Under the pieces are notes generated by a model. The model searched no databases. It worked only from the letters and a program-made list of their open reading frames with translations, and was not told the origin of the DNA. A stretch of DNA of 64,000 bases from positions 1,426,001 to 1,490,000 of the forward strand of contig JAVHKY010000053.1 of the NCBI GenBank assembly GCA_035079385.1, written 5' to 3'. The position numbers and the translations under genes are program-made. Source of the stretch: Aspidiotus rigidus (Eukaryota; Arthropoda; Insecta; Hemiptera; Diaspididae). Positions 33,865-46,640 of this stretch are shown here, one piece after another. The stretch's first letter is position 1, and every line of letters starts with the position of its first letter.

Positions 33865-36542
33865 AAAGGCTCGAGCCGGGTAGGGGGGGGGGGAAATATG
33901 GCCTTGGTCGGAAAATTTTCCAAATGTCCGTCAAAATGTTGTCCGCAATGAGAAAACTCGAAATCCAAAAAATTGGACCCGTCCGCTCACCCACATGGTC
34001 TGCAGAGCCGATTTAGGCCTAAAATCCAAATGGCTATATCTCAGCCAATAATGATCGCACAGCGATGAAACTTGAGGACATTTTAGTATATGTGAACGTT
34101 CATCCATGGCATTTTTTTCAAAAAAACCATTCATATTTTTCCTAGTTTCTAGCTACAACAAAACTTCAAACTCGAATAAAAAAAAATCGGGGGGGGAGGC
34201 ACCTGGGGAAATGAATTCATTTGAAGCGCCATACCCTCTACTACAACATACATGAATACCATAGTCCTCGGTGAGGTGCAACATTACCAAAAAAATCAAG
34301 ATGAATTTCTGTGATTTTTCCATGAATAGCGGGGTGAATTATGACTGCTACCGCAATAGACCGCGAGAAATCAATGGTCAATGTTCGAGGTGAAAAATAC
34401 GCACTCCTCTGTGAGATGAAATGGGAATGTTGATAGACCAAAAATATAGTTTTAGTATTTCGTTTATCGATTTGGTCAATTCTTATGTAAACAAGTCCAC
34501 CGATTAGGTGGAGTACGTCAGATTGAGTAAAATAGTAGAAAAATTCTCCAGTTACTGGAACAGTCTGAAAATAGTAGAGAAGTGAGAAAATCCACTTTTT
34601 CAACCTGGAGAACTGCGATTTTTCATATATCCTTCATGAATTAAGAAAATTCTTAAGTAAACATGTCCGCCGAGTTGAAAAAAAAAATAGTCAAAAATCC
34701 TCTAGCCGCTGGAACCTTCTGGAAATGACAAATAATCGAGAAAATTCACTTTTTTACACTGAAGGACCGTGAGTATTTGTATTCTGTTCATCAATTAGGT
34801 CGATTCACATGTAAACACATCCGCCGTGTTTGAACAAAATGGTCAAAAAATTCTCCAGTCGCTGGAACATTCTGGAAGTGACGAATAATCGATCAAATCC
34901 ACTTTTTCACCCTGGAGGACCGTGAGTTTTGGTATTTCATTCATCAATTAGGTCAGTTCTTACGTAACCATGTTCGCCAAGTTTGAATAAAATAGTCCAA
35001 AAATTCTCCAGCCGCTGGAGCCTTCTGGAAACGACCAATAAACGAGAAAATTCACTTTTTCACCCTTGAGGACCGTGAGTTTTGGTATTGTGTAATTCGC
35101 TTCCATGGGCATGATGTAACGAGAATTTACATGAATTCCCCCGCTCATTCAAATTCTGGGTCGTAGTTGTTCTCTCACCGCGGACTGACAACAGAAAAAA
35201 TCTTTTTGGTATCATTTCCTTCGATTGGCATAAAACAATAATCATTTTTATAATTATACTCCCATGCTTCGACTGACCGCGCGGCTATCACCATTCTCTC
35301 ACCGCGGACTCACACCTGAAAAACTCTTATCGCTATCATTCCCTTCCATCCGCATAACAGAAGTAGATATCCTCGATTTTTTATCATTTCCAGACCGTTC
35401 CAGCGACTGGAGAATTTTTTGACCATTTTTTTCAAAGTCGGCGAACATGTGTACTTAAGAATTCACCTAATTGATAAACACAGTACCAAAACTCACGGTT
35501 CTCCAGGGTGAAAAAGTGGATTTTCTTGATTATTTGTCATTTCCAGAAGGTTCCAGCGGCTGGAAAATTTTTTGACTATTTTTTTCGAACTCGGTGGATG
35601 TGTTTACTGAGAATCGACCTAATTGATAAACACAATACCAGAACTCATGGTCCTCCAGGGTGAAAAAGTGAATTTCCTCGATTATTTGTCATTTCCAGAA
35701 GGTTCCAGCGGTTGGAGAATTTTTTGACTATTTTTTTCAAACTCGGCGGACATGTTTACTTAGGAATTAACCTAATTGATCAAGGATAAATGAAAAATCG
35801 CAGTTCTCCAGGTTGACAAAGTGGATTTTCTCACTTCTTTACTATTTTCAGACTGTTCCAGCAACTGGAGAATTTTTCAACTACTTTACTCAATCTAACA
35901 TACTCCACCCCAGCGGTGGACGTGTTTACATAAGAATTAACCAGATCGATAAACGAAATAGGTACTAAAAATATATTTTTGGTCTATCAACATTCCCATG
36001 GTATTTTTCACCTCGAACATTGACGATTGGTTTCTCGCGGTCTATTGCGGTAGCAGTCATAGTTCACCCCGCTATTCATGGAAAAATCACAGAAACACAT
36101 TAAACATTGATTTTTTTGGGAATGTTGCACCTCACCGAGGACTATGTTACTCACGTATGTTGTAGTAGAGGGTATGACGCTTCAAATGAATGATTTTCCC
36201 CAGGTGCCTTCCCCCCGATTTTTTTTTGTTCGAGTTTGGAGTTTTGTTATAGCTAGAAACTAGGGAAAATATGAATGGTTTTTTTTTGAAAAAAATACCA
36301 TGGTCTGGATGAACGTTAACATATACTAAAATGTCCTCGAGTTTCATCGCTGTGCGATCATTATTGGCTGAGATATAGCCATTTGGATTTTAGGCCTAAA
36401 AATGGCTCTGCAGACCATGTGGGTGAGCGGACGGGTCCAATTTTTTGGATTTCGAGTTTTCTCCCTAGGGACAACATTTTGACGGACATTTGAAAAATTT
36501 TCCGGCCAAGGCCATCCCCCCCCCCTCCCGGCTAGAGCCTTT
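33865..36542. mobile_element. Foldback element 2 (2.68 kb, centre type B)
   Basis: Ends AAAGGCTCGAGCCGGGTAG (left) and CCCGGCTAGAGCCTTT (right), with arms and 130-bp sub-repeats as in element 1. The centre (about 35090-35380) is different: it contains CGCTTCCATGGGCATGA, GTTGTTCTCTCACCGCGGAC twice and TTCGACTGACCGCGCGGC, and is shared with element 3. The right arm has lost a few stretches, so the arm-encoded open frame is intact only on the left. No target duplication was recognised. Confidence 0.85.
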
Positions 36543-37210
36543 CTGATATTTACCTATGATGAGAATAAAAGATTATGCAATTTCCCACAACTATTGTTCC
36601 ATTCATTTTTTCCCTAGCGATGATACTACATCAGGTAATCGCAATCCAAAATGCTTTCTATACCTATACTTTGTCGAATACTCATCTGCTAGTTTGGCAC
36701 ATATTTTGCATTGCATTTCAATTTCAGCACAAGGACACAGCATAGAATTTTTTTAATTTGAATTTCCCATTCTATTTTTACTAATATCAATACCATTTGG
36801 GGATTGAATGCATCCAACGAGCAAAATGTAATGAATTATTCATGTACATTTGTGTTGAATAATGTCGACGACATAATTTTTTCAATACGATCTTTCTCTT
36901 CTACACGGGAGTTGAAATTTTCATTTCCGCTGGAAACCCTCTCTGAATGGAGACGAATATAATTTGAAAAGATGGACTCCATTCGTCCACTAAATTTTAA
37001 GGAAGTTGATGAGACAAACACCATGATAATAGATGAAGGCTATTTTTGATCGCGATCATCTCAGTTACTATCAACGCTAGGAAAAAAATGAATGAAACAA
37101 CTTTTGTAGGGAATTAGACGATCTTTCATTTTTATAAGAAGTATTTCTTTCTAAAAATCGATATTTACCGAGATAATAGCAAAAAAATGCTTAGCAACAT
37201 ACGACTTTTC
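36543..37210. other. Unique stretch, nothing recognised
   Basis: AT-rich sequence between the foldback element and the retrotransposon fragments. No gene is seen. Confidence 0.5.
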
Positions 37211-37970
37211 ACCTCTACCTGCAATTAAGAAACCTCAACTTCATCAGCACTTCAACTTATTCCATAAATCGTTCTCTCAATAAAACATACATATCCTCAC
37301 CATCGCTCACTCCTCTAATTGATTCTTAATCATCTCCGATTCTCTAGCATCATTTAATATTACTCCCAGCCACTCCTCTCTTCATCCTCTCGTAAATTGT
37401 ATTCACGCTCTCGTCGCTACCCTCCATGCCAATTCTATTTTAATATTCTTCATCTGGGCGCGCCTTGCCACAAGAGTATCCCAAGGAACGGAGAACTCGA
37501 CAAAGCAGCCAAACAGGCAACCAATCACCCAGGATCAGCGAGCTTTCCAAACACACTAACGAATACATCATCCATGCCTGGTTCCTCATTGGTCCAACCT
37601 CAAATTTCATTGAAAAAGCTATCCCAAATTAAAAATATTCTCATTCCCCAAGACTCCCCAAATCAATAATCATCACTAGCAACAGAATCAGCTATTCTAA
37701 CCCATCTCCATGTTCTCATTGCGGTTTTGGTATCCCCCCCAATCATTTAACATATATTTTCCTGTCCCAAATTCTCCTGACTTATCCCTCACAACCACAT
37801 AGAAGATCTATCAGACGGCTTTCCATCTGACCTCAACTCTTTTTATTCTTCCAACAATCAAATTCCTTTTCCGACACCTAAACTTGATCACACCGTTGAG
37901 CTCATAACCCTGATAACAGGCTCTTAGTATCTCGTTAATTAAAAAAAAAAAAATGAAATAAAAATAAAAG
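37211..37970 (+). mobile_element. 3' end of a non-LTR retrotransposon, copy 1
   Basis: A decayed frame contains HKSIPRNGELDKAAKQATNH, which matches the end of the RNase H domain of LINE-type elements (consensus G-H-x-G-I-x-G-N-E-x-x-D-x-x-A-K). Downstream, near 37700, PCSHCGFGIPPNH (reading across a frameshift) resembles the Cys-rich C-terminal tail. The copy ends in an A-rich tract at about 37938-37970. Frameshifts and length show a dead, 5'-truncated insertion. Confidence 0.65.
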
Positions 37971-38640
37971 AGGAAATAATTTTTATCTCTGCCTACAACT
38001 GAGATTCCGCTTAAATCCAGTTATCAGAATTCCAACTTATTCTATGAATCGTTCTCTCAATAAAACTCACATATCCTCACTATCTCTCGCCCTTTTACTC
38101 GTAATTCATTCTCGATTATCTCCGATGGATTCGTCATCCACTCATAAGTTGTATTCACGCTTTCATCGCAATCTTCTCTGTCAACTCCATTTCAATATTC
38201 TTCATCTGAGTACCTGGCCACAAAAGAGCATCCCAAGGAACGAAGAAATCGATAAAGCAGCCAAACAAGCAACCAATCACCCAGCATCAACGAACTTTCC
38301 AAACACAAGAACGAATACATCATCCATGCCGGGTTCCTCATTGGTCTAACCTCAAATCTCATTCAAACAAGTTATTCCAAATTGAAAATATTCTCATCCC
38401 CAAGACTCCTTAAATCATAATCATCACTAGTCACAAAATCAGTCATTCTAGACTCACACACACAGAACCATCTCATCACTCATCCCAAGCCTCTTTCATA
38501 TTCTCATTGAGATTTTGATAGCTCCTTTCAAGCTTTTCTTGCCTCAAGGCATTGTATCAACACCAAATTTGCACCTTTACATTTTTAGATACGTATGTAA
38601 ATTACAATATATCAATATTCAAAAAAAAAAAAAATATAAC
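37971..38640 (+). mobile_element. 3' end of a non-LTR retrotransposon, copy 2
   Basis: A second copy of the same element directly follows copy 1 in the same orientation. It begins with the same ATGAATCGTTCTCTCAATAAA phrase region (37265 versus 38044) and contains QKSIPRNEEIDKAAKQATNH. It ends in an A-run at 38619-38632. The Cys-rich tail is less clear than in copy 1. Head-to-tail copies with separate A-tracts suggest two insertions or a tandem duplication. Confidence 0.65.
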
Positions 38641-38699
38641 AAACCATATTAGAGTTATAGGAAGAAGTTTTTTTTTTTTTAATTGAGTATATCTCACCA

Positions 38700-39100
38700 A
38701 CTACTCATCCACTCGTCAAAAAAAAATTCCCGTGTCCCCTAGAGCCGGAAGTTTTTCCAAGTCCCGAAAATCAAGACGTGAAAGAAAGCCGTCGTCTTTC
38801 CAAGTCCCCCTCCTATCATATTCAGCTCGGAGGTAGGGATTTTTCCAAGTCTCCTTTCTATCATATACATATGGCTAGAGGGTCGAAATTTTTCCAAGTC
38901 CGCCTTCCATCATACATAGCTCGGAGATCGAAAATTTTCCAAGTTCCCCTCCTATCATAATTATATAGCTCGGAGGTAGGAATTTTTCCAAGTCTCCCTC
39001 CCATCTGCGTGACGTCATCAACCTCGCTCGCGGACGAAAATTTCCTGAAAGTACCCCCAACAAAAGGGATAGCGGGGTCCCCGCTAAAAAAACAGGTGCA
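38700..39100. repeat. 46-bp satellite family, inverse orientation
   Basis: Five to six units of the form TAGCTCGGAGGTAGGGAT / TTTTTCCAAGTCTCCCTCC / TATCATATA, the inverse complement of the satellite at 1-330. They are followed by TGCGTGACGTCATCAACC and an ACCCCCAACAAAAGG phrase that resembles the dispersed module. Confidence 0.75.
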
Positions 39101-39195
39101 CAACTTCAGCTCTATAACTTAGGCAAGTTTCAAGAAAATCTACTCAGCAGTCTCGGAGGAGAAGCGCGGACAAATTTTAATCCATATATATGTTA

Positions 39196-40216
39196 CAGTT
39201 AAAACCCGAAATCAGTAAATTCTAAAATTCACTAGTCAAAACTAGTTGCCACGAATGACTTTAGTCAGAACTAGTTTTGACTAGTTAACTCCAGAATTTA
39301 CTGGGACCCTCAACGTTGGAGCTGGTTTCAACTCAAATAATTTCAGGTAAAACTAGTTTTTACTAGTGAATACTAGAATTGACTAGTAAAAAGTGAAATA
39401 GAGAAGAAATTATAATTGTCAGGGAAGACTAGTTTTAACAAGTGAAAACAAGAAGGGTGAATCCAATTGGTAAAATGAATTTCTTCCCTCGTACTTATGT
39501 AATTGCATTTTTATCAAGGGTATTGGAGGCATATTTGTTTTTAGAGGCCTCCGGAACGAATACAGAAAATGACCCTCCGACTCCGGTTGCCTCCAGTGGA
39601 CGTTTGGAGGCGCCTCCTGACTTCCAAAGTATGTCTCAGGAAGTATCTTCACATGCCTCTAGCGCAATTACTGAGGCAGTGTCGAAGACGCCTCCGAAGA
39701 CGTCTTCGGAAACGACTTGTGACCAGATGTAGCATATTGGCTTATCAGTGTTGCCAGATGACAGATGATACTCGGAAGGTGTATTTAAAACTTTGGCTTT
39801 TACTCGAACCGAGCAGTGTCAGCATCAAAGTGGCTGAATGAGGTTTCAAGAAATAGAATACTGTTGAAAGAAAATGCCTCCTGAAGAATATTTGGAAGCA
39901 CCTCCAAGCCTCTAGGTGAAAGCAAGGTACCTCCGGAGGTAAAATGCTCCAGCCTCCAACACCTTGGTTTAAATCCTCACTATCTTTGCCTCATTGGGGG
40001 CGGTGGCAAGGTACCTCCAGAGGCAAAGTGTCTCCAGCCTCAACACCCTTGAATTCTTATTTCATTCATTTCAGTTAAAACTAGAATTTACTGATGGATT
40101 CAACCTATTTTCTCATTCTAGAATTAACTAGTCAAAACTAGTTCTGACAAAAGTCATTTGTGGCAACTAGTTTTGACTAGTGAGTTTTAGAATTTACTGA
40201 TTTCGGGTTTTAACTG
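39196..40216. mobile_element. TA-flanked MITE with ACTAGT palindromes
   Basis: The ends are exact inverted repeats starting CAGTTAAAACCCGAAATCAG, flanked by TA at 39194-39195 and 40217-40218. This is the Tc1/mariner pattern. The arms are about 120 bp and are themselves made of nested palindromes such as AACTAGTTTTGACTAGTT. The interior (39520-40050) is rich in GCCTCCGGAGG-type palindromes and shows no transposase. At 1,021 bp it is a non-autonomous element. Confidence 0.85.
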
Positions 40217-43022
40217 TAACATATATAAGGAAAATGACGTAACGAAGATCCATGAGCACTAAAACGTCGAGAAAATTCACTTCCCTTTCTCTCTGTCACA
40301 ACTGTGACGGATATAGTACTCGCTTTTCTACAAAAATTCGGTAAAATAGCTCGGGGTGGGGGGGGGGGGGGGTTGAGATGTTCATTAGGACACAGTGAAT
40401 GACAATCATGCCGTGTTTTATCTTCGCCCGATTTATTTTTAGTAAATAACATCATTTAATTTTTCAAGTTTATTTCAATGAAATTCAATACTACTTGATT
40501 TACTTGATTAGTGACCTTTTTGTGAGATCGAGCAATCTTTCCAGGAATTCATTTTTCAATTCCTTACTTCGAAGGGATAAGGGTGAAAACGTCAAATTTT
40601 GCTCGGTGCAATATTTTACAACAAAAACTCAAGAAAGCGAATAAACCTTTTTTTTTTTGAGTTCTCGCGAAAACATTTAAACGGCTAAAATAAATAATGC
40701 GCGATCCAACCGTCCGTAAGCTGAAAAATGAAAAAACCGTGAGTCTTCTACATAAATACAATCCCTTCGAAAGTTGTATACGTTTGCGACAAAAGTTTTA
40801 CTGATATACGAACTTCGAAGGAAAGTACAAATTCATCGAGGGTGTGTTCGGTTGTGCGCTGTCTGTAGCCGAGCGCAACGAGCGACTACGACGACAGTCA
40901 TATAAGGTGTTTTTAGGGCTTTTCTTCAGACAGGCGCCCCATTGACGGCTAATGGTTCCAACGAGGGGATTTTTCGTAATAAAATTATAGAGAGCGGGCA
41001 ACACAACATCCAGAAACGTATAGCTTTGTAGATGAGATAGTTCAACGCTCCGAGTGAGTGAGCACTTTTGTTCTAAGCAAAATAAAACCAACAGTCGACC
41101 TATTTTCTAAAATTTTGTGTAGTTAGATAAGGAATACTTGATTTTTGTATCGATCGATTGCGCTCCCGCAAATGCTAAATAAAATGGTTGAGCTAAAATA
41201 GGCTCGCATTGAGCACCTCTTACGAACAACACTACTAAACTTCATTTTTCATGGGACTTTCAACGACGGAAGAAAGTGATGACATTTAGACATTTTGAAG
41301 AAGAATTCTTCTGCTACGACATTCTAACGATTTACGTCTAAAGCGTCCTACGTTTTCGTGATTGAAATCTCCACACTTTCGCGATGCAGCATTCAGTTTT
41401 CTCGGGACCGGTAAGGGCGTTTGACGAGAGACTGTTTGTAATAATGACAGCCATGGAGAACAACACGTGCATGCTACAGTTATTACGATCGCGTTTATAT
41501 TATGTAGGAATTTCTCAACACGGAGATCGTTCCACAGTCGGTACTTGTGGGGTCCGATTCTTGTTTCGTATACTCGTGTATACTGTCGTTCATTCAGTAC
41601 CTCCGATATTCGACTAGTACCCGAAGTACGCGTATTCATTTTCTTCGTAGAAAAAAGGTTCGTCGATGAACTCAACTCCTAAAAGTAGAACTGAAGGTCG
41701 AAATTGGCGTCTGGTAAATCACGCGAAGCTGCACGATTTCGAACGTGCACCAGTCACCGCGCCGTCACCAGAGCAAATGAACAAGAAACGGAACGTACTG
41801 TGAATGCGATGATGATGGTGATTACAGAGAGTTTATAGTGACAACACCACAATTAGTCTGGATTCTCTTTCTTACGGTTGTACGAGCGAGACAGCTGCTG
41901 CAGACTATGCTGGGTAATTGTCGTAACAGCTGTGTAATGTATGCGATTGTCGGTCTACTCTAATGAATAGTTTTTGAATGATGAGTACGTATAAGGGTGT
42001 GAAAAATATAGAACACGCCGAGGAGAGAAGGAAAAAGAAAAAAAAAACGTAGGAAAGAAAGTCAAAGAAATACCAAAACATATTTTTGTACGTTTGCGAG
42101 TTTTAGAAAAGAAAAACGAGTGCGTGACACCGCATCATAGCTTAATTCAAAGAAAGTGGACGCCCAGTGGATAAGGTGTAGTAGAGTGGGTGTATTATTA
42201 TTATGACTCGATGACACACTCTGGGCGAGTTGAAATCGAACGTGGACATGATACGTTTTCTCCGTCAGCGATACAGGTTGCAACGCAGAATAATCGCTCA
42301 TTCTTTAGGAAAGGACGTCCGACTGGAAATTTTCCAGACGAGGAATAATTTATTATCTTATTTATGATCTACTTAATGCGTTTATTATCACTCTTAAATT
42401 TAAATATAATTTCTTCACTGGTATAGACGATAAGACACGTTCTCCAGATAATTTCGCCCCGGACAATCAAGGATATCAACCTTTACTCACTGCGATCCGT
42501 ATCGTAGATTTTTTTTTCCTATTTTTTATTACTCGTTAGCAAAACATCCACAAAAATATACCGCGTAGATACTTGTGAAATTATACAGTTTACGCGCGAG
42601 GGATTAAGTCTACGAAGAGCGATGATGTCATTCGGTTTATTTATTATTCATATCTGATGCGTTGCATTCTTCCGAATACCGGGTTTATGGATAATAATAT
42701 ATACTTATTCTTCATGTATTTTTAAGTTCGATAGTTATTTTATGCCTCCACTTTCGAACGCATACACATCCAGATAAGTGTACGCTTCAACGGATACGTT
42801 TCTTAGAATTCTCGTCATGACTTCATCGCGCTTACGTTTACTCGAATAAAATAACACAAAAATTTTCGAATCATTTTTCTGTCGTTCTTTTGAAAAAGAA
42901 AGTTGTCATACTCGCGCAAATCAGCATGAGAAGAGCAGCACTCGTGAGAGTGTGATCATCGATAGTTATGCACGATCCGATAAAAGGTCTGTGTCACAAG
43001 TGAAACAGAATACGAAGTAGAG
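40217..43022. other. Unique stretch, nothing recognised
   Basis: About 2.8 kb without repeats except a G-run at 40356-40374. GC content is a little higher in 41.3-41.8 kb, where open frames occur on both strands, none with a recognisable domain. Confidence 0.45.
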
Positions 43023-43118
43023 ATGAATATGCCAGTTTCTTACGTAACACTTTGTCTTGTAATATTCGGTTTGTTCATCACATACGAGTATAAATGCGAT
43101 CCGCTACCAGTAACGTAG
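43023..43118 (+). other. Short frame resembling a signal peptide
   Basis: A 31-codon frame starts MNMPVSYVTLCLVIFGLFIT and continues EYKCDPLPVT. It has a hydrophobic core and small residues, as in a secretory signal. A TATA-like GATAAAAGG lies about 45 bp upstream. GTAACG just before the stop could serve as a weak donor. It could be the first exon of a secreted protein or a chance frame. Satellite DNA follows immediately. Confidence 0.2.
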
Positions 43119-46100
43119 AGAACGGCCACTTGTAGTCAAGAGAATGACAACCAGTAGCCGAGAAAACGGTCATCAGTAGCTGCAGCCACCAGTAGCCGAG
43201 AGATTGATCACCAGTATCCGAAAGAACGACTTGCAGAAGCCGAGAGAATGACTAACAATAGTAGAGAAAACTGTCATCAGCAGCCGCGGCCACCAGTATC
43301 AGAGAGATTGACGACCACTAGCGCCAGTAGCTGAGAGAACGGCTATCAGTAGCCACAGACACATGTATTTGGAAGAACAACGAAAGACCCAAAGGAATGG
43401 TCCCCGGTATCCGAAAGAACAACTTGCAGTAGCCGAGAGAATGACTAACAACAGTAGAGAAAACTGTCATCAGCAGCCGCGGCCACCAGTATCAGAGAGA
43501 TTGACGACCACTAGCGCCAGTAGCTGAGAGAACGTCTGTCAGCAACCACAAACACATGTATTTGGAAGAACAACGAAGTACCCAAAGGAATGGTCACCAG
43601 TAGCCGAGAGAATGACTACCAGTAGCCAAGAAACCGGTCATCGGTCGCCGCGACCACCAATAGCCGAGAAAACAACTACCAGAAGCCGAGAGAATGACTA
43701 CCAACAGTAGAAAAAACTGTCATCAGCAGCCGCGGCCACCAGTATCAGAGAGATTGACGACCACTAGCGCCAGTAGCTGAGAGAACGGCTATCAGTAGCC
43801 ACAGACACATGTATTTGGAAGAACAACGAAAGACCCAAAGGAATGGTCCCCGGTATCCGAAAGAACAACTTGCAGTAGCCGAGAGAATGACTAACAACAG
43901 TAGAGAAAACTGTCATCAGCAGCCGCGGCCACCAGTATCAGAGAGATTGACGACCACTAGCGCCAGTAGCTGAGAGAACGTCTGTCAGCAACCACAAACA
44001 CATGTATTTGGAAGAACAACGAAGTACCCAAAGGAATGGTCACCAGTAGCCGAGAGAATGACTACCAGTAGCCAAGAAACCGGTCATCGGTCGCCGCGAC
44101 CACCAATAGCCGAGAAAACAACTACCAGAAGCCGAGAGAATGACTACCAACAGTAGAGAAAACTGTCATCAGCAGCCGCGGCCATCAGTATCGGAGAGAT
44201 TGACGACCACTAGCGCCAGTAGCTGAGAGAACGTCTGTCAGCAGCCACAAACACATGTATTTGGAAGAACAACGAAGTACCCAAAGGAATGGTAACCAGT
44301 ATCCGAAAGAACGACTTGCAGAAGCCGAGAGAATGACTAACAACAGTAGAGAAAACTGTCACCAGCAGCCGCGGCCACCAGTATCGGAGAGATTCACGAC
44401 CACTAGCGCCAGTAGCTGAGAGAACGTCTGGCAGCAGCCCCAAACACATGTATTTGGAAGAACAACGAAGTACCCAAAGGAATGGTCACCAGTAGCCGGA
44501 AGAATGACTACCAATAGCCAAGAAAACGGTCATCGGTCGCCGCGTCCACCAGCCGAGAAAACAACTACCAGAAACCGAGAGAATGACTACCAATAGCCAA
44601 GAAAATGACTAACCAGCAGCTGCAGCCACCGGTAGCCGACAGATTGACCACCAGTAGCGCCAAGAGCTGAGAGAACAGCTATCAGTATCACGGGCACATG
44701 TATTTGGAAGAACAACGATGTACTCAAAGGAATGGTCACCAGTAGCGAGAGGATGACTACCAATAGCCGAAAGAATGGCTACCAATAGCCAAGAAAACGG
44801 TCATCGGTCGCCGCGACCACCAATAGCCGAGAAAACAACTACCAGAAGCCGAGAGAATGACTACCAATAGCTGAGAAAATGACTAACCAGCAGGTGCAGC
44901 CACCAGTAGCCGACAAATTGACCACCAGTAGCGCCAGCGGCCTAGAGAACGTCCATCAGTAGCCGAGAGAACAACTACCAGTAGCCACAGCCACATGTAG
45001 TTGAAAGAACGGCCAGATAGTGGAGGGGAGTGTCACCAGTAGCCAAGAGATTGGCCACCAGTAGCCAAGAGAATGACTATCAATAGTCGAGAAAACGGTC
45101 ACCGGTAGCCGCGGCCGCCAGTAGCTGCGAGAATGACTACCAATAGCCGAGAGAATGACTAACAACAGTAGAGAAAACTGTCATTAGCAGCCGCGGCCAC
45201 CAGTATCAGAGAGATTGACGACCACTAGCGCCATAGCTGAGAGAACGGCTATAAGTAGCCACAGACACATGTATTTGGAAGAACAACGAAAGACCCAAAG
45301 GAATGGTCACCAGTATCCGGAAGAACGACTTGCAGTAGCCGAGAGAATGACTAACGACAATAGTGAAAACTGTCATCGGCAGCCGCGGCCACCAGTATCA
45401 GAGAGATTGACGACCACTAGCGCCAGTAGCTGAGTGAACGGCTATCAGTAGCCACAGACACATGTATTTGGAAGAACAACGAAGTACCCAAAGGAATGGT
45501 CACCAGTAGCCGGAAGAATGACTACCAATAGCCAAGAAAACGGTCATCGGTCGCCGCGACCACCAGCCGAGAAAACAACTACCAGAAACCGAGAGAATGA
45601 CTACCAATAGCCAAGAAAATGACTAACCAGCAGCTGCAGCCACCAGTAGCCGACAAATTGACCACCAGTAGCGCCAAGAGCTGAGAGAACGGCTATCAGT
45701 ATCCACGGGCACATGTATTTGGAAGAACAACGAAGTACCCAAAGGAATGGTCACCAGTAGCCGAGAGAATGACTACCAGTAGCCGAAAGAATGGCTACCA
45801 ATAGCCAAGAAAACGGTCATCGGTCGCCGCGACCACCAGCCGAGAAAACAACTACCAGAAGCCGAGAGAATGACAACCAATAGCCAAGAAAATGACTAAC
45901 CAGCAGCTGCAGCCACCAGTAGCCGACAAATTGACCACCAGTAGCGCCAGCGGCCTAGAGAACGTTCATCAGTAGCCGAGAGAACAACTACCAGTAGCCA
46001 CAGCCACATGTAGTTGAAAGAACGGCCAGATAGTGGAGGGAAGTGTCTCCGGTAGCCAAGAGATTGGCCACCAGTAGCCGAGAGAATGACTATCAATAGT

Positions 46101-46640
46101 CGAGAAAACGGTCACCGGTAGCCGCGGCCGCCAGTAGCTGGGAGAATGACTACCAATAGCCGAGAGAATGACTGACAACAGTCGAGAAAACGGTCATCAG
46201 TAGCCGAGTGAACAACTACCAGTAGCCGCGGCCACAAGTAGTTGGAAGAACGGCCAAGTAACCAAGAGAATGGTCACCTGTAGCTGAGAGATTGACCACA
46301 TAGCCATGAGAACGATTACCTGTAGCCGAAAGAATGACTATCAATCATTGAGGAAACGGTTATCAGTAGCCGCGGCCATCAATAGCCGAGAAAACAAACC
46401 ACCAGTAACCGAGAGAATTCACTGAGTTGTACCCGAAAGGGTCGATCTCGGTGTTGGAGGATTCAAAATTAAATGCATACGCAACCCACGCCTACTCCAT
46501 TATGGAGGACGGGCGGTGTTTGTAGATGCGAGCTAAACGCAAGTAGCCGAGAGAATAAGTAACAATATCCGAGAAAATGATTACCAGTAGCCAAAAGAAT
46601 GGTCATCTACTGGGTTAGAGTGTAGCAAATGAGCCCGAGC
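43119..46640. repeat. AGTAGCCGAGAG satellite with 193/253-bp higher-order period
   Basis: About 3.5 kb built from a 20-24 bp unit of the type AGTAGCCGAGAGAATGACTA. The landmark ACATGTATTTGGAAGAACAA recurs at 43361, 43554, 43807, 44000, 44253, 44446 and 44696, so gaps alternate 193, 253, 193, 253, 193, 250. This is a higher-order unit of about 446 bp. After a 572-bp gap the pattern resumes near 45268. Units are very similar, which points to recent amplification. The open frames on both strands are repeat artefacts. Confidence 0.93.

Noticed and set aside
39442..39841. Plus-strand frames inside the TA-flanked MITE
   Set aside because: They arise from GCCTCC-rich internal repeats, overlap in two frames and show no transposase motif.
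41286..41675. 129-codon minus-strand frame
   Set aside because: It has no domain, no splice-supported boundaries and an overlapping open frame on the other strand; it is insufficient to call a gene.
44210..46178. Several minus-strand frames rich in SHSLGYWWP-type repeats
   Set aside because: They are translations of the AGTAGCCGAGAG satellite and occur in different frames in different units.
43119..46640. CRISPR-like array
   Set aside because: The spacing is regular, but the whole sequence between landmarks is repeated too, so there are no unique spacers; it is a eukaryotic satellite.
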